Shown here: one piece after another, positions 31,849 to 41,730 of the stretch
How the letters are laid out: each line of letters begins with the position of its first letter
Position numbering within the stretch: the first letter of the stretch is position 1
From: Phytophthora colocasiae
Lineage: Eukaryota; Oomycota; Peronosporomycetes; Peronosporales; Peronosporaceae
DNA length: 64,000 bases
Assembly: GCA_018806915.1 (NCBI GenBank)
Contig: JAGKQI010000018.1
Span: 1-64,000 of the forward strand
Direction of reading: 5' to 3'
Made by a program: the position numbers and the translations under genes
The notes under the pieces: model-generated
Told to the model about the DNA's origin: nothing
Seen by the model: only the letters and a program-made list of their open reading frames with translations
Database searches by the model: none

Positions 31849-32750
31849 AGTCTCTGACGGATCTACCATTCCCTGGATCACTCCGATCCATGCAATCGTT
31901 CCTTGGAAGTTTGAATTACTATAGTCGGTTCATCGAGGATTATGCGATCTATGCATCGGTCCTGTATGAACTACGTGAGGTGGAGTTCGCAGAACTGAAG
32001 AAGCGACCAGATCTACGAAAGATCATGGATAGCATGGACCTGATCACTCAAGATCCCGTCGCGCTTAAGTCGGATCGGGATAGATCGCTAGATATCCCGA
32101 CTCAAAGAAGCGATAGTACAACGGATCCTGACTTGGGGGCGATGTCTTCACCCTGTTCAAGCGAGATCGGAACCAACCTGGGCCTAAAGACTGGTGACGA
32201 GAGGTGGGGTAGGGCATACAGGGCGTTTACAGCCTTGAAGACCAAGATCGCGTCGACCCCGATCCTTCGCCACTTCGACACGACGAAGTTACCGCGTGGT
32301 GATCGTGTACGCTGGTGACTGGGCGATTTCCGCCGCACTAATGCAGGAACACGACCAGATCTACCACCCGGTCGCGTTTGCCAGCCGAACCTTGAAGACC
32401 AACGAGCTGAATTATAATGTTGCCGAAAAGGAGGTGTTAGCTCTACTTCGGATCTTGGATCTACACTACACCTTGTTGGTGGGACGTCGGATCAAGGTCC
32501 TAACCCGACACTCGACGCTTGCCTGGCTGTTCAAGTCTGCCGGCCTCCAAGGACGTCTGGGACAATGGTCTGCTCTTCTGTCCCGTGGACACTCGAGATC
32601 CCGAAGTGTACGAAGGGGAGGATGAAATACTGGGGGCGATCGCAGCTAATATAACGCCCCGATCGGAGATCGACGAAGCTCTGATCGCGATCGCGCCGCG
32701 AAAGGAGCCAAAACGTCGGATCCAGATGCCGATCCCCACTGTAGACCCAG
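31740..32750 (+). pseudogene. Element C RT connection and first RNase H domain
   Basis: Two frames (31740-32318 and 32296-32625), split by one extra base in TACCGCGTGG. Content parallels 11646-12752 of element B, including the extra low-complexity segment of about 70 residues between the connection and the ALKTKIASTPILRHF segment. RNase H motifs YAGDWAISAALMQ and NVAEKEVLALL are present. The catalytic Asp is retained (GDWAI). Confidence 0.82.
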
Positions 32751-33697
32751 ATGAGGAGTTGTGGGTTATAAGTTTCGACGGATCGGCACGCGTGAAACGA
32801 GGAGGAGGGCGCTTTCAGCGCGATCGTGTGGAGTTTACCAGAGTGGAAGGTGATCAAGGCTAGATCGGATTATGCTGAAAGCCTCACTGTCAATGAAGCG
32901 GAATACCGTGGACTCTTGCTAGGAATCTTGGCATGATCGCACAGTTAGAACGCCGCCGTTTGGTCGTTTGTGGCGATTCGAATCTGGTAATCCGACAAGT
33001 CCGGGGCGAGATCGACTGCAAGGCGCCAGGATTGACGCTACTGAAACAGAAGGTGCTAGATCACTTGCGGAATTGGGGAGATCACAAGCTGGTCCATGTG
33101 AAGAGAGACTGGAATGGGAGCGCAGATAGCTTGGCGAGTGCCGCGCTGCAGCGAGGAAGCGGGATCGAAGTCCACGATGAGACAGATCGATGCGATCTGA
33201 TCACCCTGAATCGGCTTAATGAGGTGTTGATCCCTCGAGTTGAAGATCGATCTGTGCAAGTGTCGGCAGTAGCCACGCGTGCAGCCCGAGCGCGACCTGG
33301 CGCCGCTGTCTTGCGAGAGGAACTGATCCGGGAGATGCGGGTTGATCGGATCTGGCGAGCCCAGGACGAGGAGGTCTGGATCGCAGGACTAAAGAAGTAC
33401 CTGGCTGGGCAGATCGCGGATCTTACTCGAGCCGAATCCGGATCCTACGCCAAGATCGCCTCCGAGTACGAGGTAGATGAACAAGATCTGTTGTTTTACT
33501 GCCCACCAGGGCCGAGATCAAGAGGTGATCGCGATCGCCTGATGAGACTTGTAGTTCCAGAAACGCTACAGCAGGATGTCCTCCACCACTATCATACGAC
33601 TCTGGAAGGAGGACATCAGGGATCGGACGCACTTATCAGCGGATCCGAGATCATTTCCACTGGAGGGATTATATCGGAGCGATGCAGCGATACGTAG
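32750..33697 (+). pseudogene. Element C archaeal-type RNase H and integrase zinc domain
   Basis: The second RNase H is recognisable throughout: SFDGSARVKRGGG (first Asp), NEAEYRGLLLG (Glu), VCGDSNLVIRQVRG (Asp), KRDWNGSADSLA (Asp). Small shifts occur near 32810 and 32925 (an extra AA in GCTAGGAATC). The frame 32933-33697 continues to the HHCC region and shifts near 33620. This copy retains the first catalytic Asp that is lost in element B. Confidence 0.85.
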
Positions 33698-34812
33698 GCG
33701 AGTGTGTAGACTGTGAGACCGGAAGGGGAGACTCCACGATCCGGGGCGAGTCGCCGGGGAATCTGCAGGCGACATACCCATTCCAGATCATAGCAATGGA
33801 TCACATACCTTCTCTGCCCAGATCCAACAAAGGCAACAGCGAACTACTGATCTGAGTCGATCTGTTCACGGGATATGTGATCGCAAAGGCCAGTTCCTCC
33901 CGATCGGCTCAGACCGCCGCGGAATCCTATGAAGAATGCGTGTTTCGCAGATTTGGAGCTAGCGAGATGATCAGGCACGATCGAGAGCGGGGCTTCATGT
34001 CCAACTTCTTCACATCGTTCAATAGGATCCTGGGGCAGCGACAACGGGCGACGATGGCCTACCGGCCGCAAGCCAACGGGACTGCGGAACGGATGGTGCA
34101 AACGGCGACTAGGGCGATCAAGATGTATGTTCAAGATCTCGATCAGAAGGACTGGGATGAATACGCGGAGCGACTGACGTTTGCTATTAACACGGCCCAC
34201 GATCGGGTTCGGGGAGATACCCCTCACTATTTGGTACACGGATGGGATCCGAGATCGACGTTGGAAGCAACGATCCCGATCGGATCGACCAGACGCCACG
34301 ATCGCGACCCAAGACGGTGGAGATATCGGATTCAGATATACTACCAGCAGTCGCGAGAACAGGTCAACACTAAGCTACGAGAGGCGATTGCAGACCGAGC
34401 CGATCGGCACAATGAGGAGGTCGATCCGCATCAGATCGAAGCTGGATCACGAGTTTGGCTGTATCTGGATCGTGTGAAGGAAGGATATGCGCGTAAACTC
34501 GCTCACCTTTGGCACGGCCCGTTCCGTGTTGCAGAGAAGCTCAACGAATTCACGATCAAGCTGGAGATCGCGGGATCTGATTACCATATCTTCCCAGTGG
34601 TCCATGTTTCTAAGCTAAAGCTGGTGCGGAATTTTCCGGATCGACCGCGGGTCGAGTTGACTGTGGATGAAGCAGATCGGCTAGATTTCGATGAGATCCT
34701 CCTTCCGGAGGACAGTTGGGTCCCAGATCTGGATGCCGACGAGTACGAGGTCGAACGGATCTCCGGACATGCGAAGTGGGAAACGGACTCGCTACGGCCG
34801 GATCTATCGTGA
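33698..34812 (+). CDS. Element C integrase core and C-terminal domain
   Basis: The long frame 33877-34812 (311 codons) holds the core from KASSSRSAQTAAESYEE through MIRHDRERGFMS (Asp) and PQANGTAERMVQ (Glu), then the WHGPFRVAEKLNEF and FPVVHVSKLKLVRNF C-terminal segments. The stretch before 33877, with the first Asp, is shifted. It continues in another frame into the chromodomain. Confidence 0.88.
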
Positions 34813-34957
34813 ATTCCTGGTGCACTGGGTCGGTTATGATGAACCAACTTGGGTCGACGAAGCTGATCTTAACTGTGGAGCCATACTGAGCGCGTTCCTA
34901 CGTGATCATGCTAACCGAAATCGGTTTGGCGTGATGCAGTCGCACGAAGAGGTGTAG
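34691..34957 (+). CDS. Element C chromodomain
   Basis: The chromodomain core (EVERIS ... REFLVHWVGYDEPTWVDEADL) follows the integrase after a 1-base shift near 34770 and ends at TAG 34955-34957. It contains the expected W and Y/W cage-type positions (HWVGYDEPTW). Likely directs integration through histone-mark recognition. Confidence 0.85.
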   Translation: MRSSFRRTVGSQIWMPTSTRSNGSPDMRSGKRTRYGRIYREFLVHWVGYDEPTWVDEADLNCGAILSAFLRDHANRNRFGVMQSHEEV

Positions 34958-35562
34958 ACGCAGAGAAGGCGACGTGACCGGGTCACAACGCCGAGATCGC
35001 GGATGCTGATCTGGATGTCTATCTGGATCGGATGTGGAGATTTTATATTTTTCGTGGAGATTTTATATTTTTCTTGTATATGCATGTGAAACCGGAGTGA
35101 TTGGATGGAAGGTGTGGAGATTTCGAAGATGCTAAGTGGGATCGAAACTGTGGAGTAAGTATGGAGAAGAACGCTGGTTTTGAAGCTGGAAAGATTACGT
35201 GGAATTGAAAGAGGCTAGGCTGGAGTCAGGATCGCGTGGCGAAGTACCGGATCGTGATAGAGAATATGTAAGCGTGCTGACCGACTCCGGGCTCAGCTGA
35301 TCACCTCCGGACTGGTCGAGATCGCGGGATCAGGGAGTCCCAGGAGGTGTAGAGTGGAGCAGGCGGGTTAAACTTGTTTTCGAGCCGTGGGATCTGCCGG
35401 GACGGGTGATCTGCCGGCCGATCGCGGTAATGGTTGCGCCAAGGGTCCTCCTGATCGCATTCTGCCAACGCAGAGATCAGATCGGTGGGCTCCGGTCGGT
35501 TCAGAGTCGGCTGGGCCAGGTTAGCCATTCGGGAGGCCGATCCGGGGTACCAGTATACCCGA
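34958..35562. other. Element C 3' noncoding spacer
   Basis: About 600 bp between the pol stop and the antisense frame. It includes a perfect 20-bp tandem duplication (35034-35053 and 35054-35073) around GGAGATTTTATATTTTTC, at the place where B has a single A/T-rich patch. This could be a polyadenylation or core promoter region. No gene was seen. Confidence 0.6.
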
Positions 35563-37875
35563 TCACGGATAGTAAGGAAGTGCAGGGAAGTAGGGATCGA
35601 GCAGAAGATCGATGTCCGCCCACATCGCCCTCATCATGGGCAGGAATCGTCCCAACAGCAGCCGCCAACGTTCTCCGGTACGGCTACGCCGTTGCCGACG
35701 CTCGAGGTAATACCGACGGAGATCAGGATCAGCTTCATACATCGCCTTCGTGATCTCGAGATAATGGGTCGATTCCCAGTAGGCCTGCAGGTGATCTGAC
35801 TCGAAGGCGGCGTAGGCATCCGCGATCTGCCCCAGCATGGTTCCAGCACGACGATGTAGACCGAGATCGAAGGTGAGGGGGGCCGGTCGGTTGCGGAGCA
35901 CCTCCCAAGGTCGGGTAGCAAGTAGGGCCTGCACGTTGGGCCCAGTGATCAGGCTAGCCAACCAACCGACCCCGGCTCGGGAAGGGCGATTAGCCGGTGA
36001 TCTCGCGGGGTAGAGGAATCCGGGAGGTAGCAGCAGCCTCTTGGACAATGTGGAGAGGATCATACCGACGATCGCCAAAGTTCCGACGAACATCGGATCC
36101 CACGGGAAGACATCACCAGCCGCAAACTGCCGGACGTTCGCATACCCGGGAATAGACAGGCTGATCGCGAACAGGGAGGGTGCAGCTGGGGCGTGGCGAG
36201 CCGCCGGGAGAGCCGCCACCCGGAGATCCCCACCGGGAGGGCTCCCGCCAGCTGGACTACCCCTCGGGGACCCCTGAGGAGAAGTGATCGGAGTCTGTGA
36301 ACTGCCGCCCGGAGGTGTCGGCTGCGCCGGAGGCGTCGATGGAGCAGGCCCCCTTGATCACCGGATGCTGGAGGAGGATTTCCATGCCGGCGGTGCCACG
36401 ACGGCGATCGGAGTATCGTAGCCCGATGAGCGTCGTCGGATCCAGCGCCAGAATCCTCCGCGTCATCGTCATGCTCTGGATCTGGTTTACGTTTGGACCG
36501 ATCCGAGCCTCCCATCTTCGGGGATGGTTCTTCAACGGTCTCTTGCGAGGTGGCCTGGGTGCGATCTGCTTCCTCCGCATCCGGCCCAGTCGGGATCGCG
36601 GAGTTCAGGACCCAGATCGAAGGGTCTGGGCTTTCCTCGTGCTTTTCTTCGAGCTCGGTCGCCTGGGCCTGGCCACCGGGTTGGTCTCCAGCGGGAACAT
36701 CAGGTGGGGCCGCGTCGTGATCGGCCGGGGAGGCTCCGTCCGCGAGGTCTTGTGCGGGGCGATGTAGCAGGAGATGGGGGCGGACTGAGAGCACGTTTGA
36801 CCCCGTTCATCTTGAGCAGCGCGGAGCCGAGACACCATTTCGGTCAGGACGTTGGTGGTCGCCATTACGTCACCTTCTGCCTGATCGTAGTTCTCCTGCA
36901 ATGCCTGGAAGACTCGCTTCTAACTCCTGCACTTCGGCATGGGTACCGATCAGATCATCCTCTACGACAAACAGAATATGAGTGATCATGGTCAGGTGGA
37001 GGGGATCTAGACTATATGCGCACCTAGACGAGTGGATCGTTGTCGCTCGGCGCTGAGATCCGCCTGTGCTCTGTCACGATCTGCGAACGCTTGGTCTCGT
37101 TCCACGAGTAGGCGATCCCGCTCCGAAGTGACTCGGTTCAGTTCGGAGTTAGCGTGGGCGAGTTGATCGGTGAAAGCTAGGTCACGTTCACCAGCGATAC
37201 TGGTCAGGAAGCGATCGCTCGGGCGGAGTCCGCCAAGGCTCGATCTCGCTCAGCCAGGGCCAATCGGGTGGGAGCCCCTGTCGAAGGCGTGGGGCTGGAA
37301 TCCAGTTGGAGATGTGCAAGATCAGCCGAGATCCGGTTGTAGCTGGCCTTGGCAGTGATGGAGTCTTGCTTCGCCTCAGCCAGATCGCAAGCATGGATCC
37401 GGGCTTCCGCCTGGAGATCCTGGATCTCGTTGGTGGCTTGTTCCACCTCTTCGGTCAGACGATCCCTGTCCTCTGTAGCTCGATCTAGGTCTGCCTGGGC
37501 AGAGTTGAGACGCCGCGCGAACTCGTCGCGTTCCGATCGGAGCTGGTGAACCTGCATACGCAATCCATCGAGATCAGAGGCTTCCTCCGCGAGATCAGCG
37601 ATCTCGCGCTCCAGACGCGCAATCTCGCCCTGCTGGTCTGCCCGGAACCGCTCCATGGCGTCGACATGCGCCCGAAGTTCCATGGCTTCACGACTTAGTT
37701 GATCACGTTCGCGCACCAGGCGATCCCACCCTGGACTGCCCGGCATCGGCCCAGCCTCATCGGATGAGAGCGGGCGTGCGTGGTCTGGAGCCGGACCCGA
37801 CGAACGTCGCGAGATGTCGGAATGGGGAGATGGCGGACCGTCGGGGGGATCTTGGGAATCGGGAGGTGTAGGCAA
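35563..37875 (-). pseudogene. Element C antisense coiled-coil frame, frameshifted
   Basis: Counterpart of the B frame at 17977-15477. It starts at 37875 (MPTPPDSQDPPD). The segment 37875-37204 is Ser/Pro-rich and then heptad-patterned (RERDQLSREAMELRAHVDAMERF). After a shift near 37200 the coiled coil continues, then acidic/basic low complexity (36794-36300). The C-terminal domain at 36219-35563 (PWDPMFVGTLAIVGMILSTLSKRLLLPPG ... PLTFDLGLHRRAGT) aligns with B at protein level despite nucleotide divergence. Position and orientation match B: convergent with pol, next to the 3' LTR. Confidence 0.75.
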
Positions 37876-38036
37876 ATAATCGCTCCGGGATCACTTCCTT
37901 GCTGGCTCATGGAGACTGGAAGGGATCCGTTGGTGGTGGTCGAAGTGTTGTCAGGGTGACTTGTGCCTTGGGCTGAAGATTGGAGAATGAGACCTGAAGT
38001 GGACCGAGACGGACCAACTTGCAGGCTGGGGGCGGA

Positions 38037-39396
38037 TGTGGTGAAGCGCGAATAAGAAATCCGAGAAAAGGCAACGTCAGGCCCTAAGAGAGTCGGATCA
38101 AGCGACAGGGGCCTCTGGCGAAGCAAGATGTCAGTTGATGACCCCAGATTGCGCGAACGATGGCTGACGAATGGATCCAGATCGATGTTCGTCTGGATCT
38201 CGCCAGCGATGAATGGATGGCGTCTTGGTCAAGTGAGACTAAGTGATTGGAGAACCCGTCGTGCGGTCCCGCGTGGCGGCTCAGGGTCGGAGGAGAAAAG
38301 GGCGCCTTGCCTGAGGTCGCATGAGAAGGAGATCAAGGCGGCAGAGGGTCGAGATCGGTGTGATATATGGTGGGCCGGTGACAACATAACCGTGAGATGC
38401 TGCCGAGGGGACCTGATGGCAGTGTTAGTCGCGTGGGGAGTGGTGATCAAGTCTGGGAAGCTCAAGACCTGGAATGTCGACGACGCAGGCACGCGAGATC
38501 AAGTAGTGCTGATCGGGATCATTGTTCAAGACGGTGGACCAAGATCGATGACCGAGATGGTTGATCGAGATCGGCTGATCGCCAGATCGCCAGATCGCCA
38601 GATCGCCAGATCGCCAGATCGGCTGATCGCCAGATCGGCAGATCGAGATCGCGATCAGGGGTTAGGTGAGATCAAGATTGAAGATCGGAAGGGCAGCTGT
38701 GTAGCCGGATGTCAGGTAATCGTAGGATAGCAGATGAGGATGGGGCTAGTAGACATAGGAATAACCATAAACAGAATCGAATTTGCTCTGGACATCACAA
38801 GTGCCTTCGTTCAAGACCGGAACTGGGAATTACATTGGCCCCCCGGCATCAAGAAGGTAAGGAGAAGAGATCTAGCATAGAGGTTAATCCTGGATAATAC
38901 ATTGGCCAGTTTTACCCTATCTAGTGATCTATCCTTTACGTGCGAACTACGGATCGGAAGGAATTGGCTGCTTGGCCTGACGATCTCGTCGACTCTCAAC
39001 CTATCAAGACACCCGCTATAGGAAGCGGCAAGCATCGTAAAGGAAGGGATCAGATCCCCAACATTGGACCTTTGGAAGACCTGGATCGAAGACCAGGTGA
39101 CCGGATCAAGGCTCGAGAACTCGCCTGTGACCCGGATCAACCCCTCCGAGGTAGAGTGAAGTATTCCCACGCTATCTCACACCCCCTACGTCACCCAAGA
39201 CATTCTTCTCGTCCCAAGACATCTTCAGAAGTCACCTGGAAGAGCGTAACCCGCCTACCGACGGGTACACAAGGTGAACACTACACGCAGCAAGATCACG
39301 GATCATCGGGGGACCCCCTCCGTTAGTCGGTGTCTGGGCGCAAGTGGCGATCGCGATCGGCCTCAACCAGATTTTGGCCAGATCCGCTCCACCACA
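38037..39396 (+). repeat. Element C 3' LTR
   Basis: 1360 bp, preceded by TGGGGGCGGA and followed by CCTAC, then element D gag. It is close to identical to the 5' LTR apart from minisatellite copy number and scattered substitutions. Confidence 0.93.
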
Positions 39397-39651
39397 CCTA
39401 CGTGCTTCGGCACGTACGAGGTGTTCAAAGAGGAGCTCAAGCTTGCGTTTGAGCCCCCGAAGAACGAGTTCAGATCGAGAGCGGAGTTTCTCGATCTGCA
39501 GCAGGGCAAGGATGATGTTCACACCTTTGCCCAGCGTGCTCGATACTTGGTATCGAACATAGTGGCCAACCCGATCGACGAGGCGACCAAGGTCGTCACG
39601 TTCATGAAGGGACTAAGAGATGGTCCCGTCAAAACATATCTCTTCCGATAG
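39397..39651 (+). pseudogene. Element D gag, capsid fragment
   Basis: Frame beginning at the element C boundary with a Retrotrans_gag pattern (FKEELKLAFEPPKNEFRSRAEFL ... VHTFAQRARYLVSN ... VVTFMKGLRDGPVKTYLFR). It ends at TAG 39649-39651. The N-terminal part is missing from the window. Confidence 0.8.
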
Positions 39652-39756
39652 TATCCGAATACTCTCGAAGAGGCGATCAGCCTTGCGATGCAAGNGGAGT
39701 TTAGCCGACGTCAAGGCTAAACTCCATGCGAACAGCCGAAGCCGGCGCGTCCTGTT
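39652..39756 (+). pseudogene. Element D gag remnant with an ambiguous base
   Basis: Continuation of gag (EEAISLAMQ-like) after the stop. An N at 39695 marks an unresolved base in CAAGNGGAG. The frame is interrupted here. Confidence 0.5.
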
Positions 39757-40989
39757 GTGAAGACGGGAGGTCCGGAACCTATGGACCTCTCGAGTGCTAC
39801 GACTGCTGGTCAACAGCGGCGTAGGAACAGCGCGTTCGATGTTACAAGTGTAGTAACATCGGTCACTATGCACGCGAGTGCACAGCGGGCAGGCGTTCAA
39901 AAAACGCCAAGGACCAGTAGGCGCGGGCGTCCTACTGGTGATGCAATCTCGCGTGTCGAGCTTGGACACGCGACGATGAGGACTGCTGCCCCCAGCGAGA
40001 AAGTTTCTCGCTGTAAGCTGCAAGATGACAAGCCAAACCTTGTCATCCTGAACGTGATGTCGAAGAGAGTAAACTCTCTTCGTGCCCTAGTGGACTCGGG
40101 CGCGTCGAACAACTTTGTTCGACCAGGAAGTCTTCGAAGACTTGACTTCGACGAGGCCGACACGCCTCGCAGCGTGTTGGACGTGCGGTTGGCAACGGGT
40201 GCCACCGTGAGGACTGAGAAGCGCGTAGTCCGTGTGCACTTCTCTTACAAACGAAGGACGTTTGTAGAAGATCTTATCGTCTTGGATCTAGACGATAAGT
40301 TCGACTTGGTATTAGGCATGCCGTGGCTTGCACGGCATGACCCGGTGATCAACTGGGAGAAGCGTACGCTCGTACGCTTCAACAACACATGCGCGACAGA
40401 GAGCGATGGCCCTGTCAGTGCTGCACATGCACCAGGCGGTGCATGTGGATCCTCAGTTGAGGCAGCAGCGGCCGCCGCTGCCTCCGATCGCCGCCGGCGA
40501 CCGCCAGCGACTCAGGGAGTCGTTGGGAGAAAATGTGTGTCGACTCAGAAATCTGAGCCGAAGGGTCGCGGTCACATGAGTGATGGTCAGGTGAATGTGA
40601 GTCACCTGACGCATAAACATCTGAATGATGTTTGTCACATGAGTGATGGTCAGGTGAATCGCATTCACCTGAGAGAAGGTAAAATACCGGTATTACCGGT
40701 ATCCTTGGAGGTAGTTCAAGCCCCCAAGGGTCGCGCCGACGACGTCGCGTCAACTCTGGGAGTTGACGAAGCAAATAATATTCGGGGAACCGAAAGACGT
40801 GCGTCAGCTCTGGGAGCTGACGCCACTGGCGCTTCGCTGCTAGTTCCGGGAACTAGCGATCGGTCATCAGCTCCGGGAGCTGATGAGACGTGTATAGGCG
40901 AACAGTCGCTGCTAGTTCCGGGAACTAGCGATCGTACATCCGCTCTGGGAACGGATGATGGCAATGTGCTACAAGCGAACACTCGCTAG
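39757..40989 (+). CDS. Element D nucleocapsid, protease and start of linker
   Basis: A 410-codon frame. A C-X2-C-X4-H-X4-C knuckle is encoded at 39840-39881 but in another frame, so an indel precedes the protease. The protease motif ALVDSGASNNFVR (about residues 109-121) and the DLVLGMPWLARHDPVINW segment identify a gypsy retropepsin. After about residue 210 comes a low-complexity linker with repeated xPGxD peptide units; each is encoded by a self-complementary DNA segment (see findings). Confidence 0.82.
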   Translation: MKTGGPEPMDLSSATTAGQQRRRNSAFDVTSVVTSVTMHASAQRAGVQKTPRTSRRGRPTGDAISRVELGHATMRTAAPSEKVSRCKLQDDKPNLVILNVMSKRVNSLRALVDSGASNNFVRPGSLRRLDFDEADTPRSVLDVRLATGATVRTEKRVVRVHFSYKRRTFVEDLIVLDLDDKFDLVLGMPWLARHDPVINWEKRTLVRFNNTCATESDGPVSAAHAPGGACGSSVEAAAAAAASDRRRRPPATQGVVGRKCVSTQKSEPKGRGHMSDGQVNVSHLTHKHLNDVCHMSDGQVNRIHLREGKIPVLPVSLEVVQAPKGRADDVASTLGVDEANNIRGTERRASALGADATGASLLVPGTSDRSSAPGADETCIGEQSLLVPGTSDRTSALGTDDGNVLQANTR

Positions 40990-41354
40990 CGCAGGAAGCT
41001 GGCGAGGCACGTCGACTCCGGGAGTCGACGATGCGGTTGCTTCATCCGCTCCGGGAGCGGATGGAGCTGCAGCGGTTCAGGGAACCGACTTCGCGGCAGG
41101 AGGTGCTATGGCGGTTGCAAACGCCCAGCACCCGAACAACCTGCGTGCTCACGTGCAGCAGCGCTGCACGCGATGAGCGGCACTCAAGCCGGGCTTGATA
41201 GTGCGAGTCAGCGGAAGGAATCTGCTGACGATTGCGATAACGTCCCGTCCAAGGTGCGATGCCTTGGACGTGGAGCACCTGGAGCCGGGCTCCATGGTAG
41301 ACCTTCGCGGCGCAAGCTCAGGGAGCTGCGCGAGTCTCAGTCCGGGACTGAGAC
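40748..41354. repeat. Array of self-complementary units with a common CYGGG centre
   Basis: Units at 40748-40768, 40801-40823, 40839-40857, 40865-40885, 40911-40929, 40937-40957, 41010-41030, 41043-41063 and 41334-41354. Each has 6-10 bp perfectly paired arms around TGG, CGG or G. The arms differ between units but always match their own partner. In frame they encode S-A-P-G-A-D or L-V-P-G-T-S-type peptides. Confidence 0.9.
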
Positions 41355-41730
41355 GGGTGTATCTGCAGTGCAGACACCGAGTGTCGAGACGTTGAACGTC
41401 TTGACACGTACTGGTACTGGGTTACAGTACCAGAGGATGCGGTTGGAGAATCCGCCGACGAGTGCGTCGGCGTTGACCGCACTTCCAACGATGAGTTGGA
41501 AGCGCTTCGCGCGAGACGGTACGATGGACGCATCGAACAAATTTGCATTCTCTCGGATATCGAGAGAGTGGATCGCGAAGCCGAAGAGCTGGAAGCAGCT
41601 CGTCGTCGATGGGATCACTGAGGGTGATGACTCCTCAGTGCGAAGACTAAGAAGCAGCGCTTCCCGAAGAGCAGAGTTGGGACCTCGTTGAGGTCGAGTC
41701 CCTACTACGAAGTTCTGCGGGAGTACAAGG
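40990..41730 (+). pseudogene. Element D protease-RT linker
   Basis: Low-complexity linker in several frames (40955-41176, 41173-41691), continuing the palindromic units and then charged sequence. It joins the RT frame at about 41731. No catalytic motif. Confidence 0.6.

Larger units (their letters stand above)
20306..39396 (+). mobile_element. Element C: complete Ty3/gypsy element, interrupted by copia element E
   Basis: LTRs at 20306-21703 and 38037-39396. Without element E and its duplication it is about 13.7 kb, like B. Gag is fully open. Pol contains protease, RT, RNase H, archaeal-type RNase H, integrase and chromodomain with a handful of frameshifts. An antisense coiled-coil frame precedes the polypurine tract and 3' LTR. 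It lies at the outer edge of element A, and both sit in the gag of element D. Confidence 0.93.

Noticed and set aside
40748..41354. Palindromic units as CRISPR repeats
   Set aside because: Repeat arms are not conserved between units and the region is within a gypsy polyprotein frame. There are no cas genes and the context is eukaryotic.
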